Below the pieces are notes generated by a model. It saw only the letters and a program-made list of their open reading frames with translations, did not search any database and was not told the DNA's origin. Source: Gammaproteobacteria bacterium UBA7310 (GTDB taxonomy: Bacteria; Pseudomonadota; Gammaproteobacteria; Pseudomonadales; Ketobacteraceae). From it: a DNA stretch of 64,000 bases. The DNA lies in NCBI GenBank assembly GCA_002471665.1, contig DKQK01000012.1:72849-136848 (forward strand). Direction: 5' to 3'. The translations under genes and the position numbers were made by a program. Below are positions 42,791 to 50,704 of the stretch, piece by piece. Within the stretch, counting starts at the first letter, position 1. Each line of letters opens with the position of its first letter.

Positions 42791-44263
42791 TTAGCTGGCG
42801 GCCTGCAGGCTGGAGCCGGGCAGGCCGTAGTGGGCGGGGCGTACCGTGGTGACGGTCACCGGTACGCCGCCCTGGGGTTCAGTCTGGCCGCTCACCTGTT
42901 GTTGTCCCGGCCATTGTTCGGTGTGGGCATAGGGTGAGTCAAATTCCACGCGGCGGGCAAACTCGGCAAAAATAATGCGCAGCTGCTGTTTGGCCTGATT
43001 GGAGCCCACGCAGGCACGGCGCCCGCCGCCAAAGGGGTAATATTCGAACGGGCTGGGTAGTTTGCCCTGCAGCCAGCGTTCAGGCCTGAATTCCAGGGCA
43101 TCGTCTCCCCACACATCCTTGCGGCGGTGGGTCAGATACGCGGCGGCCAACACATTGGTGTTGGGCGGAATGGTGAGCGGCCCGATTTTGGCTTCCTTGA
43201 TCAGGCAGCGCATGGTACCCACCGCGGAGGGTGTCAGCCGTTGGGATTCCGACAGGCAGGCATTTAGATAGGGAATCTCGGTGATTTTCATGGGGTCAAA
43301 GCGACCTTCTTCTGCCAGCGACTGTAATACCGTGTCGTGCATCTTTTTATAGACATGCGGTCGTTTCAACAGCCACAACATATACCAGGCGGAAGTGGCG
43401 GCACTGGTTTCGTGGCCACCGATCAACATGGCCATGGCCTCGGATATAACCCGTTCTTCCGGCAGCAGTTCACCGTCCTCGTAGCGGGCATGGGATACGG
43501 TGTACATCACATCGTTACGCTGTGCGTCCGGGTTCTCGCGGGCTTCGCGGATGTCCCGGCGCATCATATCCGCCAGCTGTGCCTTCAGTTCCACCGAGTA
43601 CGACCAGGGCAGTATGCCTTTTTTGCCATGGCCGAAATCCCCTTTTCGGGTTTTCTTCAGATAGGCCTTATGCAGCCGGTTACGCCATTTGGAGGGCCCC
43701 ACCATATTGCCCAGCAAGAACATGGTGTTGTTGGTGGAAGCCTGAATCCACGCCAGCATCAGGTCGCGGTACTGATCCCGTTTCTCACCGCTGCGCAAAC
43801 CCAGCAGGGTATAACAGGCAATGTCCAGGGTGATATCCCCCACCAGGCGGGGAATATCAAATTCGGCGCCGGGTTGCATGGCGTCGATGTGTTCGGTGAC
43901 GATTTCATGCATCACCTGGGCGCGGTCATGCAGTCGTTTGGACACCAGGGGAGGAATGATCACCTTGCGGGAATGGGCGTGTTCTTCGTTATTGATGAAG
44001 CCGGTCTGGTTGTCGCCCACATCAATGGGAATCGCCAGTTTGGACTGGTCGATCTGATCCGGTTTCAGGCTGAAAAAACTTTTCACCATGTCCGGCCGGC
44101 TGACCCACACCATGGGTTCCATACCCGGCAGATTCAGGGTAAAAGCATCGCCGAATTCGTCGGCGCACTGTTGCAGGTAGTCGTAAATGCTCAGGCCCAT
44201 CTTCAGAGCCTGTCTGAATTTGAACTCCTTGGGGCCGGGTGGCAATTGGGCGTGGTCGTTCAT
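42791..44263 (-). CDS. Cytochrome P450 monooxygenase
   Basis: 490 aa, soluble bacterial-type P450 without a membrane anchor. I-helix oxygen-activation motif GGHETSA, K-helix SESQR (ExxR), PERW-type meander (FRPERW), and the heme loop YPFGGGRRACVG with the proximal ligand C418. An electron partner is not encoded next to it. Substrate unknown; the neighbourhood of FadL, an RND exporter and a reductase suggests a fatty acid, alkane or terpenoid. ATG 44263 follows AGGAG by 6 nt. A 17-bp palindrome lies 54 bp upstream and resembles the one in front of the tetR gene. Confidence 0.95.
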   Translation of the reverse strand: MNDHAQLPPGPKEFKFRQALKMGLSIYDYLQQCADEFGDAFTLNLPGMEPMVWVSRPDMVKSFFSLKPDQIDQSKLAIPIDVGDNQTGFINNEEHAHSRKVIIPPLVSKRLHDRAQVMHEIVTEHIDAMQPGAEFDIPRLVGDITLDIACYTLLGLRSGEKRDQYRDLMLAWIQASTNNTMFLLGNMVGPSKWRNRLHKAYLKKTRKGDFGHGKKGILPWSYSVELKAQLADMMRRDIREARENPDAQRNDVMYTVSHARYEDGELLPEERVISEAMAMLIGGHETSAATSAWYMLWLLKRPHVYKKMHDTVLQSLAEEGRFDPMKITEIPYLNACLSESQRLTPSAVGTMRCLIKEAKIGPLTIPPNTNVLAAAYLTHRRKDVWGDDALEFRPERWLQGKLPSPFEYYPFGGGRRACVGSNQAKQQLRIIFAEFARRVEFDSPYAHTEQWPGQQQVSGQTEPQGGVPVTVTTVRPAHYGLPGSSLQAAS

Positions 44264-44316
44264 GGCGGACTCCTGATTCTGCGTTCTTGTTATCGGTGAC
44301 GGCTGGCTTTGTATTG

Positions 44317-44333
44317 AGTATACGCTGTATACT
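44317..44333. promoter_or_regulatory. Candidate TetR operator upstream of the P450 gene
   Basis: Perfect palindrome AGTATAC-GCT-GTATACT, 54-70 bp upstream of the P450 start. It shares the half-site TATAC/GTATA with the palindrome at 45024-45039 and includes a TATACT that could serve as -10 on the minus strand. Confidence 0.6.
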
Positions 44334-44369
44334 AAAATGGATGAGTGGCAGAAAGCAAGGGGTAGTGGA

Positions 44370-44990
44370 TCAGGGGCGTTGCAGGATGCGCAGGAAGTTG
44401 TCCACGTAATGATCTATCTGCTGGTCGGTGAGGGGGTCGATGCCGGTGACCTGCCGGGTGATGGGGGCCACGTTGACGTAATGGATCACCATCCCGCCCA
44501 GGATGAACAGCATGCTCATGGGATCCGCTTCCGGCAGCAGGTGGCGCTGCTGCGCCAGTTCCACCATGGCCGAGCCGGCGGCGAAATCCTGCTGGAAGAA
44601 TTCCTCCACCATCCATTCCAGGCGGGGGCCCGGATTGGAGGCCTCCAGGTACATGATCTTCACCCACTGGGGATTATCGGCGGTAAACCGGATCAGGCCA
44701 CGGCACAGTTGGCGGATCATCTGGTTTTGTGCCTGCTCATCCAGTTGCGACAGGAATTGCTCATCCAGGTACTGGGGTAGCGCCTGGTCACGTTGCTGCC
44801 ACAGGTGTTGAACCGCACTTTTCCACAGTTGTTCCTTGCTGGGAAAGTGATATTGCACCAGTGCTTTGCTGTGGCAGGCGGCGTTGGCCACGGCGGCGAA
44901 AGAGGTACCGTTATAACCCAGCTCGGAGAACAGGTTGGCGGCGGCGGTGAGTATGTCCAGGCGGCTGGCCTGCTTGTCATCCGGTTGCAT
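44370..44990 (-). CDS. TetR-family transcriptional regulator
   Basis: 206 aa. N-terminal HTH: RLDILTAAANLFSELGYNGTSFAAVANAA followed by SKALVQYHFPSKEQLW, the canonical TetR pattern, and a helical ligand-binding domain. It sits between the P450 gene and the divergent RND exporter. Matching palindromes lie immediately upstream of the P450 gene and in its own divergent promoter region, so it probably represses the P450, itself and the exporter until a hydrophobic ligand binds. Confidence 0.9.
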   Translation of the reverse strand: MQPDDKQASRLDILTAAANLFSELGYNGTSFAAVANAACHSKALVQYHFPSKEQLWKSAVQHLWQQRDQALPQYLDEQFLSQLDEQAQNQMIRQLCRGLIRFTADNPQWVKIMYLEASNPGPRLEWMVEEFFQQDFAAGSAMVELAQQRHLLPEADPMSMLFILGGMVIHYVNVAPITRQVTGIDPLTDQQIDHYVDNFLRILQRP

Positions 44991-45006
44991 GTTGATCCAT
45001 TGGTGG

Positions 45007-45039
45007 TTGACAGAATTAGTAGACTATACGATCGTATAG
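45007..45039. promoter_or_regulatory. tetR-RND divergent control region: TTGACA and palindromic operator
   Basis: A perfect -35 hexamer TTGACA (45007-45012) reading toward the RND gene is followed by the perfect 16-bp palindrome CTATACGA-TCGTATAG (45024-45039). The palindrome lies 34-49 bp upstream of the tetR start and about 80 bp upstream of the RND start. No consensus -10 at ideal spacing was found. Confidence 0.6.
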
Positions 45040-45118
45040 CAAGTGTTGGCGGTCCACAAGCTGGTGATCGTGCTCCATAACAAAACCAAATTACACCATA
45101 TTTCAAAGAGATAGTGTC

Positions 45119-47509
45119 ATGAAGTTCGATCCCTATCAGGGCCAGGGCCTGCGCCCCGGATTGGTCCAGAAAGCGCAGCTGTTCATCATCAATCACCCTT
45201 GGGTGTGTATTCTGGTTACCCTGGCCTGGGTGGTGCTGGCCGGGTCCGGGTTTCGCCATATCGAATTCAATAACGATTCCCGTGCCCTGTTCGCCGCGGA
45301 TAACCAGGGGCTGCAACGGTTGGAATCGCTGGAAAACCAGTTCAGCCGGGATGATAACGTCATTTTGATTGTGCGCCCCGACAATGGTGATGTGTTCACC
45401 CGTCGCAACCTGCAGTTACTGCAGCAACTCACGGCTGCGGCGTGGTCCATTCCCAAAACCCAACGGGTGGATTCGCTCACCAATTTTCAGCACACCGAGG
45501 TGGATGGGGATGAGCTGGTCATTGATGATCTGGTGGGGGATCTGGATGCCTTAAGCGATGCCGACATTCAGCGGACCAGGCGCATTGCGCTGGCGGAGCC
45601 GAATCTGGTGAACAATGTGGTGTCCACATCCGGGCACGCAGCGTCGGTATCGGTGACCGTGGTGACCGAGGATCGTAGCGGGCAGGATTCCCCCATGATC
45701 ATGGCCTACGTGGACGATCTGCGAGATCAGTTTGAGGCGCAGTACCCGGGGGTGGACATCATGTTGACGGGCATCGTCGCCTTCAAAAGTGCCACCCGCT
45801 CCACCACTGAGGCGGAACTCAGTTCCACCTCAATCTACAGTGCGGTGGCCATTGTCGTCTGTCTGTTCATCATGTTGCGCAGTGTGGTGTCGGTGCTGCA
45901 GACCATGCTGGTGATTACGCTGTCGATCATCATCGCCATGGGAACGATCATCTGGCTGGGGGTTGAAGTGACCCCGGTAATGGGGGGCGCGCCGGCCATC
46001 ATTCTGACCTTGGCGGTGGCGGACAGTATCCACCTGCTGATCACCTACCAGCATCAGATACGCAACGGTGCCGACAAGTACCAGGCGACCTTTGAGAGCT
46101 TACGGGTCAATTCCCAGCCGGTGTTTCTTACCAGTCTCACCACCGCCATCGGTTTCCTGTTTTTAAACAGCTCGGAATCCCCACCCTTTGCGGACATGGC
46201 CAATATGGTGTCCATCGGGGTGATGGCGGCGTGGTTCTTAAGTGTGGTTTTTCTGCCGGCATTGCTGGTGCTTCTGCCACAGCAGCGTTTTCGCGGCGGT
46301 GATCATGATCACCGCCTGATGGATGGATTTGCGGACTTTGTGGTGGATCACCGCAAGCCGGTGTTTATCCTATCCTCCATGGTGTTTCTGGGGTTGGCGG
46401 CGTTGAGTGCGAAAAATGAATTCAATGATGTCTGGATGGACTACTTTGATGAAACCTATGAAGTGAGGCGTGCCACCGAGTTTATGGTGAATGAACTCAC
46501 CGGCAACCATCGGCTGCAGTTTGCCTTTCCGTCCGGGGAGCCCGCGGGCATTATGAACCCGGAATACATGAATGGCCTGGAGCGGTTTTCCCACTGGGCA
46601 CGGCAGCAACCGGAAGTGGAGTTTGTGTCGACGTTTTCAGACACCATCAAACGTCTCAACCGGGATATGAACGGCGGGGACCCTGAGTTCTACCGTATTC
46701 CGCAGCAGCGGGACCTGATTGCCCAGTACACCCTCATGTTCCAGATGTCATTGCCCTTTGGTTTGGGGCTGGAAAATCAGATCGATATGGATCAGTCCAC
46801 CATCCGCGTCAATGTGTTGTTGGGCGGTGTCAGTTCCAATGAGATTCTGGACTTCGAAGCCCGCGCCGACCGCTGGATTAGTGAGCAGCTGCCGGACTAC
46901 ATGCAGGTGCGCGGTGTGGGATTCGATTTGTTGCTGGGGGAGCTCTCCTACCAAAACGGCCAGGGCATGCTGGTGGGAACGGCATTGGCTCTTGTTGTGG
47001 TCTCGCTGTTGTTGATAATTTCATTGAAATCAGTGAAATACGGCCTGCTGAGCATGTTGCCCAACCTGTTTCCAGCGATCATTTCATTTGGTGTCTGGGC
47101 GCTGATCGATGGTCAGATCGGCATATCCGTAAGCATCGTGGCGTGCATGACTTTGGGTATAGTCATCGATAACACTGTTCACTTTCTCAGCAAGTACATC
47201 CGTGCCCGGCAGGAAAGCAAGCTCTCCAATATAGAGGCAACACGTTACGCTTTTAAAACAGTGGGCATCGCGTTGATTGCCACCACCTTGGTGATATCCG
47301 CGAATTTCGGCATGATGTCATTCTCTCACTACTACCCCAATGCCAGTATGGGTCTGTTGACGGCGATTACGGTGGCCATCGCCCTGGCGGTTAATTTTTT
47401 ATTCTTTGTGCCGTTGCTTCTGTTTGTGGATAGCCGCAATGCACAAAACAAGTCCGACCGTAAATGCGATAGTGATTCAGGAATGCAGCCAGCAGAAAGC
47501 ATCGGTTAA
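45119..47509 (+). CDS. RND-superfamily exporter (MMPL/HpnN-like)
   Basis: 796 aa with two repeats of one helix, a ~200-residue periplasmic domain and five to six helices, the single-chain RND layout of MmpL and hopanoid exporter HpnN rather than the 1,000-residue AcrB type. Helix 4 carries the proton-relay aspartate in LAVADSIHLL and the second repeat has LGIVIDNTVHFL. Such transporters move lipids or other hydrophobic molecules across the inner membrane without a dedicated fusion protein. Controlled, by inference, by the divergent TetR regulator. Confidence 0.92.
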   Translation: MKFDPYQGQGLRPGLVQKAQLFIINHPWVCILVTLAWVVLAGSGFRHIEFNNDSRALFAADNQGLQRLESLENQFSRDDNVILIVRPDNGDVFTRRNLQLLQQLTAAAWSIPKTQRVDSLTNFQHTEVDGDELVIDDLVGDLDALSDADIQRTRRIALAEPNLVNNVVSTSGHAASVSVTVVTEDRSGQDSPMIMAYVDDLRDQFEAQYPGVDIMLTGIVAFKSATRSTTEAELSSTSIYSAVAIVVCLFIMLRSVVSVLQTMLVITLSIIIAMGTIIWLGVEVTPVMGGAPAIILTLAVADSIHLLITYQHQIRNGADKYQATFESLRVNSQPVFLTSLTTAIGFLFLNSSESPPFADMANMVSIGVMAAWFLSVVFLPALLVLLPQQRFRGGDHDHRLMDGFADFVVDHRKPVFILSSMVFLGLAALSAKNEFNDVWMDYFDETYEVRRATEFMVNELTGNHRLQFAFPSGEPAGIMNPEYMNGLERFSHWARQQPEVEFVSTFSDTIKRLNRDMNGGDPEFYRIPQQRDLIAQYTLMFQMSLPFGLGLENQIDMDQSTIRVNVLLGGVSSNEILDFEARADRWISEQLPDYMQVRGVGFDLLLGELSYQNGQGMLVGTALALVVVSLLLIISLKSVKYGLLSMLPNLFPAIISFGVWALIDGQIGISVSIVACMTLGIVIDNTVHFLSKYIRARQESKLSNIEATRYAFKTVGIALIATTLVISANFGMMSFSHYYPNASMGLLTAITVAIALAVNFLFFVPLLLFVDSRNAQNKSDRKCDSDSGMQPAESIG

Positions 47510-47743
47510 CGCAAATCAACCAGAGCCACTACTGAGCGGTTACAATTATCGATTGACAGTTTCCTGGTTGTTGCACTGTTTACATATCGTAGGCTGGGGT
47601 TTCGTTAGTTAACCAAATAATGTTTGGCAAACTATAAAAAAAGTGATTAGATTATAAACACCGTACGATGCGTGGCTTTGGGGAACAGTGCCCGCACCGT
47701 AGCGGACTTGTTATTTAATGCAACCTGAAAAGACGTAGCCTAT

Positions 47744-49219
47744 ATGGAAACCACTGTTAAGTTTTCATCTAGGGAAGGGCGCCGTATTGTTCGGCAACAA
47801 TTGAATGGAAATCATGGGGTGGATGCGACTTGGGTGGCTGGGTCGGTCCGAGTTTCTGTAACTTTGCTGGATATTTCCAGTTTGGGGTTTGCAATCGAGT
47901 TGCCTGCGGAGCATGAGGCTCAGGTAAATGTTCGTGACCCGATCAAACTGATAGTCAGTCCATTGATGGACGTCAGTTACAACGTTCAGGGTTGGATCAT
48001 CGATAAGCAACAAACCGGTGATACCATCAAACTGTCTGCGGTAATCGTGCATGATAATGCTGACGGACACCAACATCTGACACCGATTGAGTTGTCTTCG
48101 CAGGATACGATTCGGGGGCAGTTTCAGCATCCGTTTTTCTATCGGCAGAATTTTTATTTCAATGTCGAGAGCCTGTCTGCCCGGGGGTTTTATCTCACCG
48201 GGATCGATTTGGCCTGTGTCTTGTTCAGCGGCATGCGCATCACCTTACGGTTGGGTGTGTTTGACGGCGACAAAACCATCGACGGCTATGTCTCGGAGGT
48301 GTCATCCGATGAGCACAACGGGCAACGCTGCTTTGTCCGTTTTGAAGCGCTGACCAAGGCCGTGGAAAAACAATTGGCACAGTATTGTTTTCACTACCTG
48401 AAGAAAACACCACGGGAACTGAGGCGCTCGGGGTTGCGGTCCTATTTTGTCAAAGGTTTCGTGCAGTTCAAGTTTGTGGAAACCCAGCAGGAATATGAAG
48501 ATGTGCTGGATCTGAGGCGGCGCAATTACGCGGCCGTCAGAAAAGTGGCTGCGGATGCGCCGCTAAAGAAGCTGTCTTATTTCTTTGATCGTTATAGCCG
48601 TATTCTGGTGGTTTACCACCAGGGCAGGGCAATTGGCACCGCCACGATTATTATAGGCAAGCGCGGCGAGCAACCCATGGAAGTGGAAGTGCTCATGCAG
48701 GAATCGGATTTCAGTCAGCTGCCACCATACGAGCAGACCTTCGAAGTGGCGGCACTGTGTCTGGATAAAGGCTACCGTGATACGGATATTCTGCACGGCA
48801 TGTTCGAGCACATTTATACCTATGCCATGATGAACGGTCGCAACTACATTGTGATCAGCAGCGACAAATACCTGATGGATATGTACAAAACCGTCGGCTT
48901 TCAGGATACCGGCTTCAGCTTTGTGCAGCCCAAGTACCGTGATTTGAAGATGAGTGTCATGCTGATGGATGACTTCACCACCAAGTGGGGCAAGGGCATG
49001 AACCCTGTGACCTGGTGGGGCGTGTGGGGCAGTGTCAGTATGTATCTGTACAAGCACCGAATTATCCATTATTCATTGCCGGAAAAGATACGGGTTTATG
49101 GCAGCCGCTGGTTGTTTGGTATGACTCTGCGTTGGCGGGAGCTAAGTGCTCTTGCCAAAGAAAGAGTGGGCCAGCGGCACGCGGTTTATCACCATTGGAA
49201 GCGGGTGAACAGTCGTTGA
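47744..49219 (+). CDS. PilZ protein with C-terminal GNAT/acyl-synthase-like domain
   Basis: 491 aa. N-terminal PilZ domain with intact c-di-GMP motif (RRIVR and DISSLG), a second PilZ-like beta domain (about 120-215) whose motif is decayed (VESLSARG), then a domain from about 245 to 410 with GNAT/autoinducer-synthase-like features: VETQQEYEDVLDLRRRNY, VVYHQGRAIGTATII, FEVAALCLDKGYR, and MYKTVGFQDTG. The pattern resembles FeeM-type N-acyl amino acid synthases, but the call is tentative. The final ~80 residues are basic and aromatic. A c-di-GMP-gated acyltransferase is a reasonable hypothesis. It is monocistronic, ending at a strong bidirectional terminator. Confidence 0.78.
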   Translation: METTVKFSSREGRRIVRQQLNGNHGVDATWVAGSVRVSVTLLDISSLGFAIELPAEHEAQVNVRDPIKLIVSPLMDVSYNVQGWIIDKQQTGDTIKLSAVIVHDNADGHQHLTPIELSSQDTIRGQFQHPFFYRQNFYFNVESLSARGFYLTGIDLACVLFSGMRITLRLGVFDGDKTIDGYVSEVSSDEHNGQRCFVRFEALTKAVEKQLAQYCFHYLKKTPRELRRSGLRSYFVKGFVQFKFVETQQEYEDVLDLRRRNYAAVRKVAADAPLKKLSYFFDRYSRILVVYHQGRAIGTATIIIGKRGEQPMEVEVLMQESDFSQLPPYEQTFEVAALCLDKGYRDTDILHGMFEHIYTYAMMNGRNYIVISSDKYLMDMYKTVGFQDTGFSFVQPKYRDLKMSVMLMDDFTTKWGKGMNPVTWWGVWGSVSMYLYKHRIIHYSLPEKIRVYGSRWLFGMTLRWRELSALAKERVGQRHAVYHHWKRVNSR

Positions 49220-49222
49220 AAA

Positions 49223-49270
49223 GCTGCAATAAAAAAGGCCGCGGTGATCAGCGGCCTTTTTTATTGCAGC
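49223..49270. terminator. Bidirectional terminator with 20-bp perfect stem
   Basis: GCTGCAAT-A6-GGCCGC, 8-nt loop, GCGGCC-T6-ATTGCAGC: the GC stem with A/T tracts is a symmetric terminator, and perfect pairing extends a further 8 bp on each side, for 20 bp in all. It serves the convergent PilZ and fabV genes. Confidence 0.92.
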
Positions 49271-49291
49271 GAAGAGAACGCCCGAGGGGAA

Positions 49292-50473
49292 TCAATCCAG
49301 CAGATTATTCAGCGCTACGTTAGGGTCCACCTCCGCATCATAATCGACACCCTCCACATTGAAGCCAAACAATTGCATGAACTCGGTGCGAAAGCCGCGA
49401 AAATCACTGATGTCATTGAGGTTCTCCGTGGTGACCTGAGGCCATAACGCCGCCACTTCTTGTTGTACTTCCGGCGTCACCTCTTTTTCATCCACGCGAT
49501 TACGGCCATCGCTGTCCCGCCGGGGCTGGGTGTTATACAGGCATTCATCGAACAGGCGATAGATCTGTTCGATGCAGCCTTCGTGGGTACCCTGTTCCTT
49601 CATGACGCGGAACAGCAGTGCCAGATACAGCGGCATCACGGGAATCGCAGCGCTGGACTGGGTAACGACGGCTTTCAAAACAGAAACCCGCGCATCAAAG
49701 CCCTTGTCGCGCAGGGCAGCGGCGGCCCGATCCAGGTCTTTCTTGGCAGCACCGATGGTGCCATCCCAATAAATGTCGCGGGTGATGTCTTCGCCCACAT
49801 AGGTGTACGAGGTGGTTTTACAGCCGGCCGCCAGAACCCCTGCTTTATCCAAAGCCGCCATCCACATTTCCCAGTCTTCACCGCCCATCACGGCAACCGT
49901 ATTGTCGATCTCGTCCTGGGTGGCAGGTTCCAGGGTGAATTGCTTGATGATTTCCTTGTCGGTATCCAGGCCGGTCTGGGTGACTGCCTTGCCGATGGGC
50001 TTCAAGGTGGATGAATACACCGCCCCGGTGTCCGGGTGTTGGCGGCGGGGGGAGGCCAGGCTGTATACCACCAGATCCACCTGCCCCAGATCCTGTTTGA
50101 TCAGATCAATTGCCTTGGCTTTGATCGCGTGAGAAAAGGCATCGCCGTTTATATTCTTGGAGTACAGGCCCGCTTCATCGGCAGCCTGCTGGAATGCGGC
50201 GGCGTTATACCAGCCTGCGGAAGCGGTGCGCTTGCCGTATGCCGGTTTCTCGAAAAAAACGCCCACGGTGCTGGCGCCACCACCAAACGCGGCAGTGATG
50301 CGGGAAGCCAGTCCATAGCCGGTGGAGGCACCGATCACCAACACCCGTTTCGGGGCGTCGGCGATGTTGCCCTGTTGTTTAACAAATTCGATCTGCCTTT
50401 GCACATTGGCCGCGCAGCCTGTCGGGTGAGATGTGGTACAGATAAATCCTTTAACCCTGGGTGAAATGACCAT
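49292..50473 (-). CDS. fabV: Trans-2-enoyl-ACP/CoA reductase FabV
   Basis: NADH-dependent enoyl reductase of fatty-acid elongation, known in Pseudomonas and Vibrio for triclosan insensitivity. 393 aa, the family length. N-terminus MVISPRVKGFICTTSHPTGC, Rossmann GASTGYGLASRI, YSLASPRR, and the active-site Y-x8-K in YWDGTIGAAKKDL. Start ATG 50473 matches the conserved FabV opening. No fabI is in the window. Divergent from korA. Confidence 0.96.
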   Translation of the reverse strand: MVISPRVKGFICTTSHPTGCAANVQRQIEFVKQQGNIADAPKRVLVIGASTGYGLASRITAAFGGGASTVGVFFEKPAYGKRTASAGWYNAAAFQQAADEAGLYSKNINGDAFSHAIKAKAIDLIKQDLGQVDLVVYSLASPRRQHPDTGAVYSSTLKPIGKAVTQTGLDTDKEIIKQFTLEPATQDEIDNTVAVMGGEDWEMWMAALDKAGVLAAGCKTTSYTYVGEDITRDIYWDGTIGAAKKDLDRAAAALRDKGFDARVSVLKAVVTQSSAAIPVMPLYLALLFRVMKEQGTHEGCIEQIYRLFDECLYNTQPRRDSDGRNRVDEKEVTPEVQQEVAALWPQVTTENLNDISDFRGFRTEFMQLFGFNVEGVDYDAEVDPNVALNNLLD

Positions 50474-50704
50474 TGTTGAACCCTTTTGTGTTGATACCCT
50501 TGTACTTTTCCCGGAGGGTGATGCCTTGGTTTGCAGCCATTCTAAAGGCGCGGCCTGGGGTTGGCCAGTTGCGGACGCAAAGGCCGGGGTAAATTTTATG
50601 TTTTCTTACAATTTGTCTGCCCTTGAGCCAGAGCAAGTTGTCTGCTGCTTGAAAGTGTTAAAGTGTTCCCTTCCTTTACCCACCACAGGAACGGTTGTTG
50701 CCGC

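Noticed and set aside
43337..44299. 320-codon frame antisense to the P450 gene
   Set aside because: His/Phe/Gln-rich shadow of a gene with all P450 motifs.
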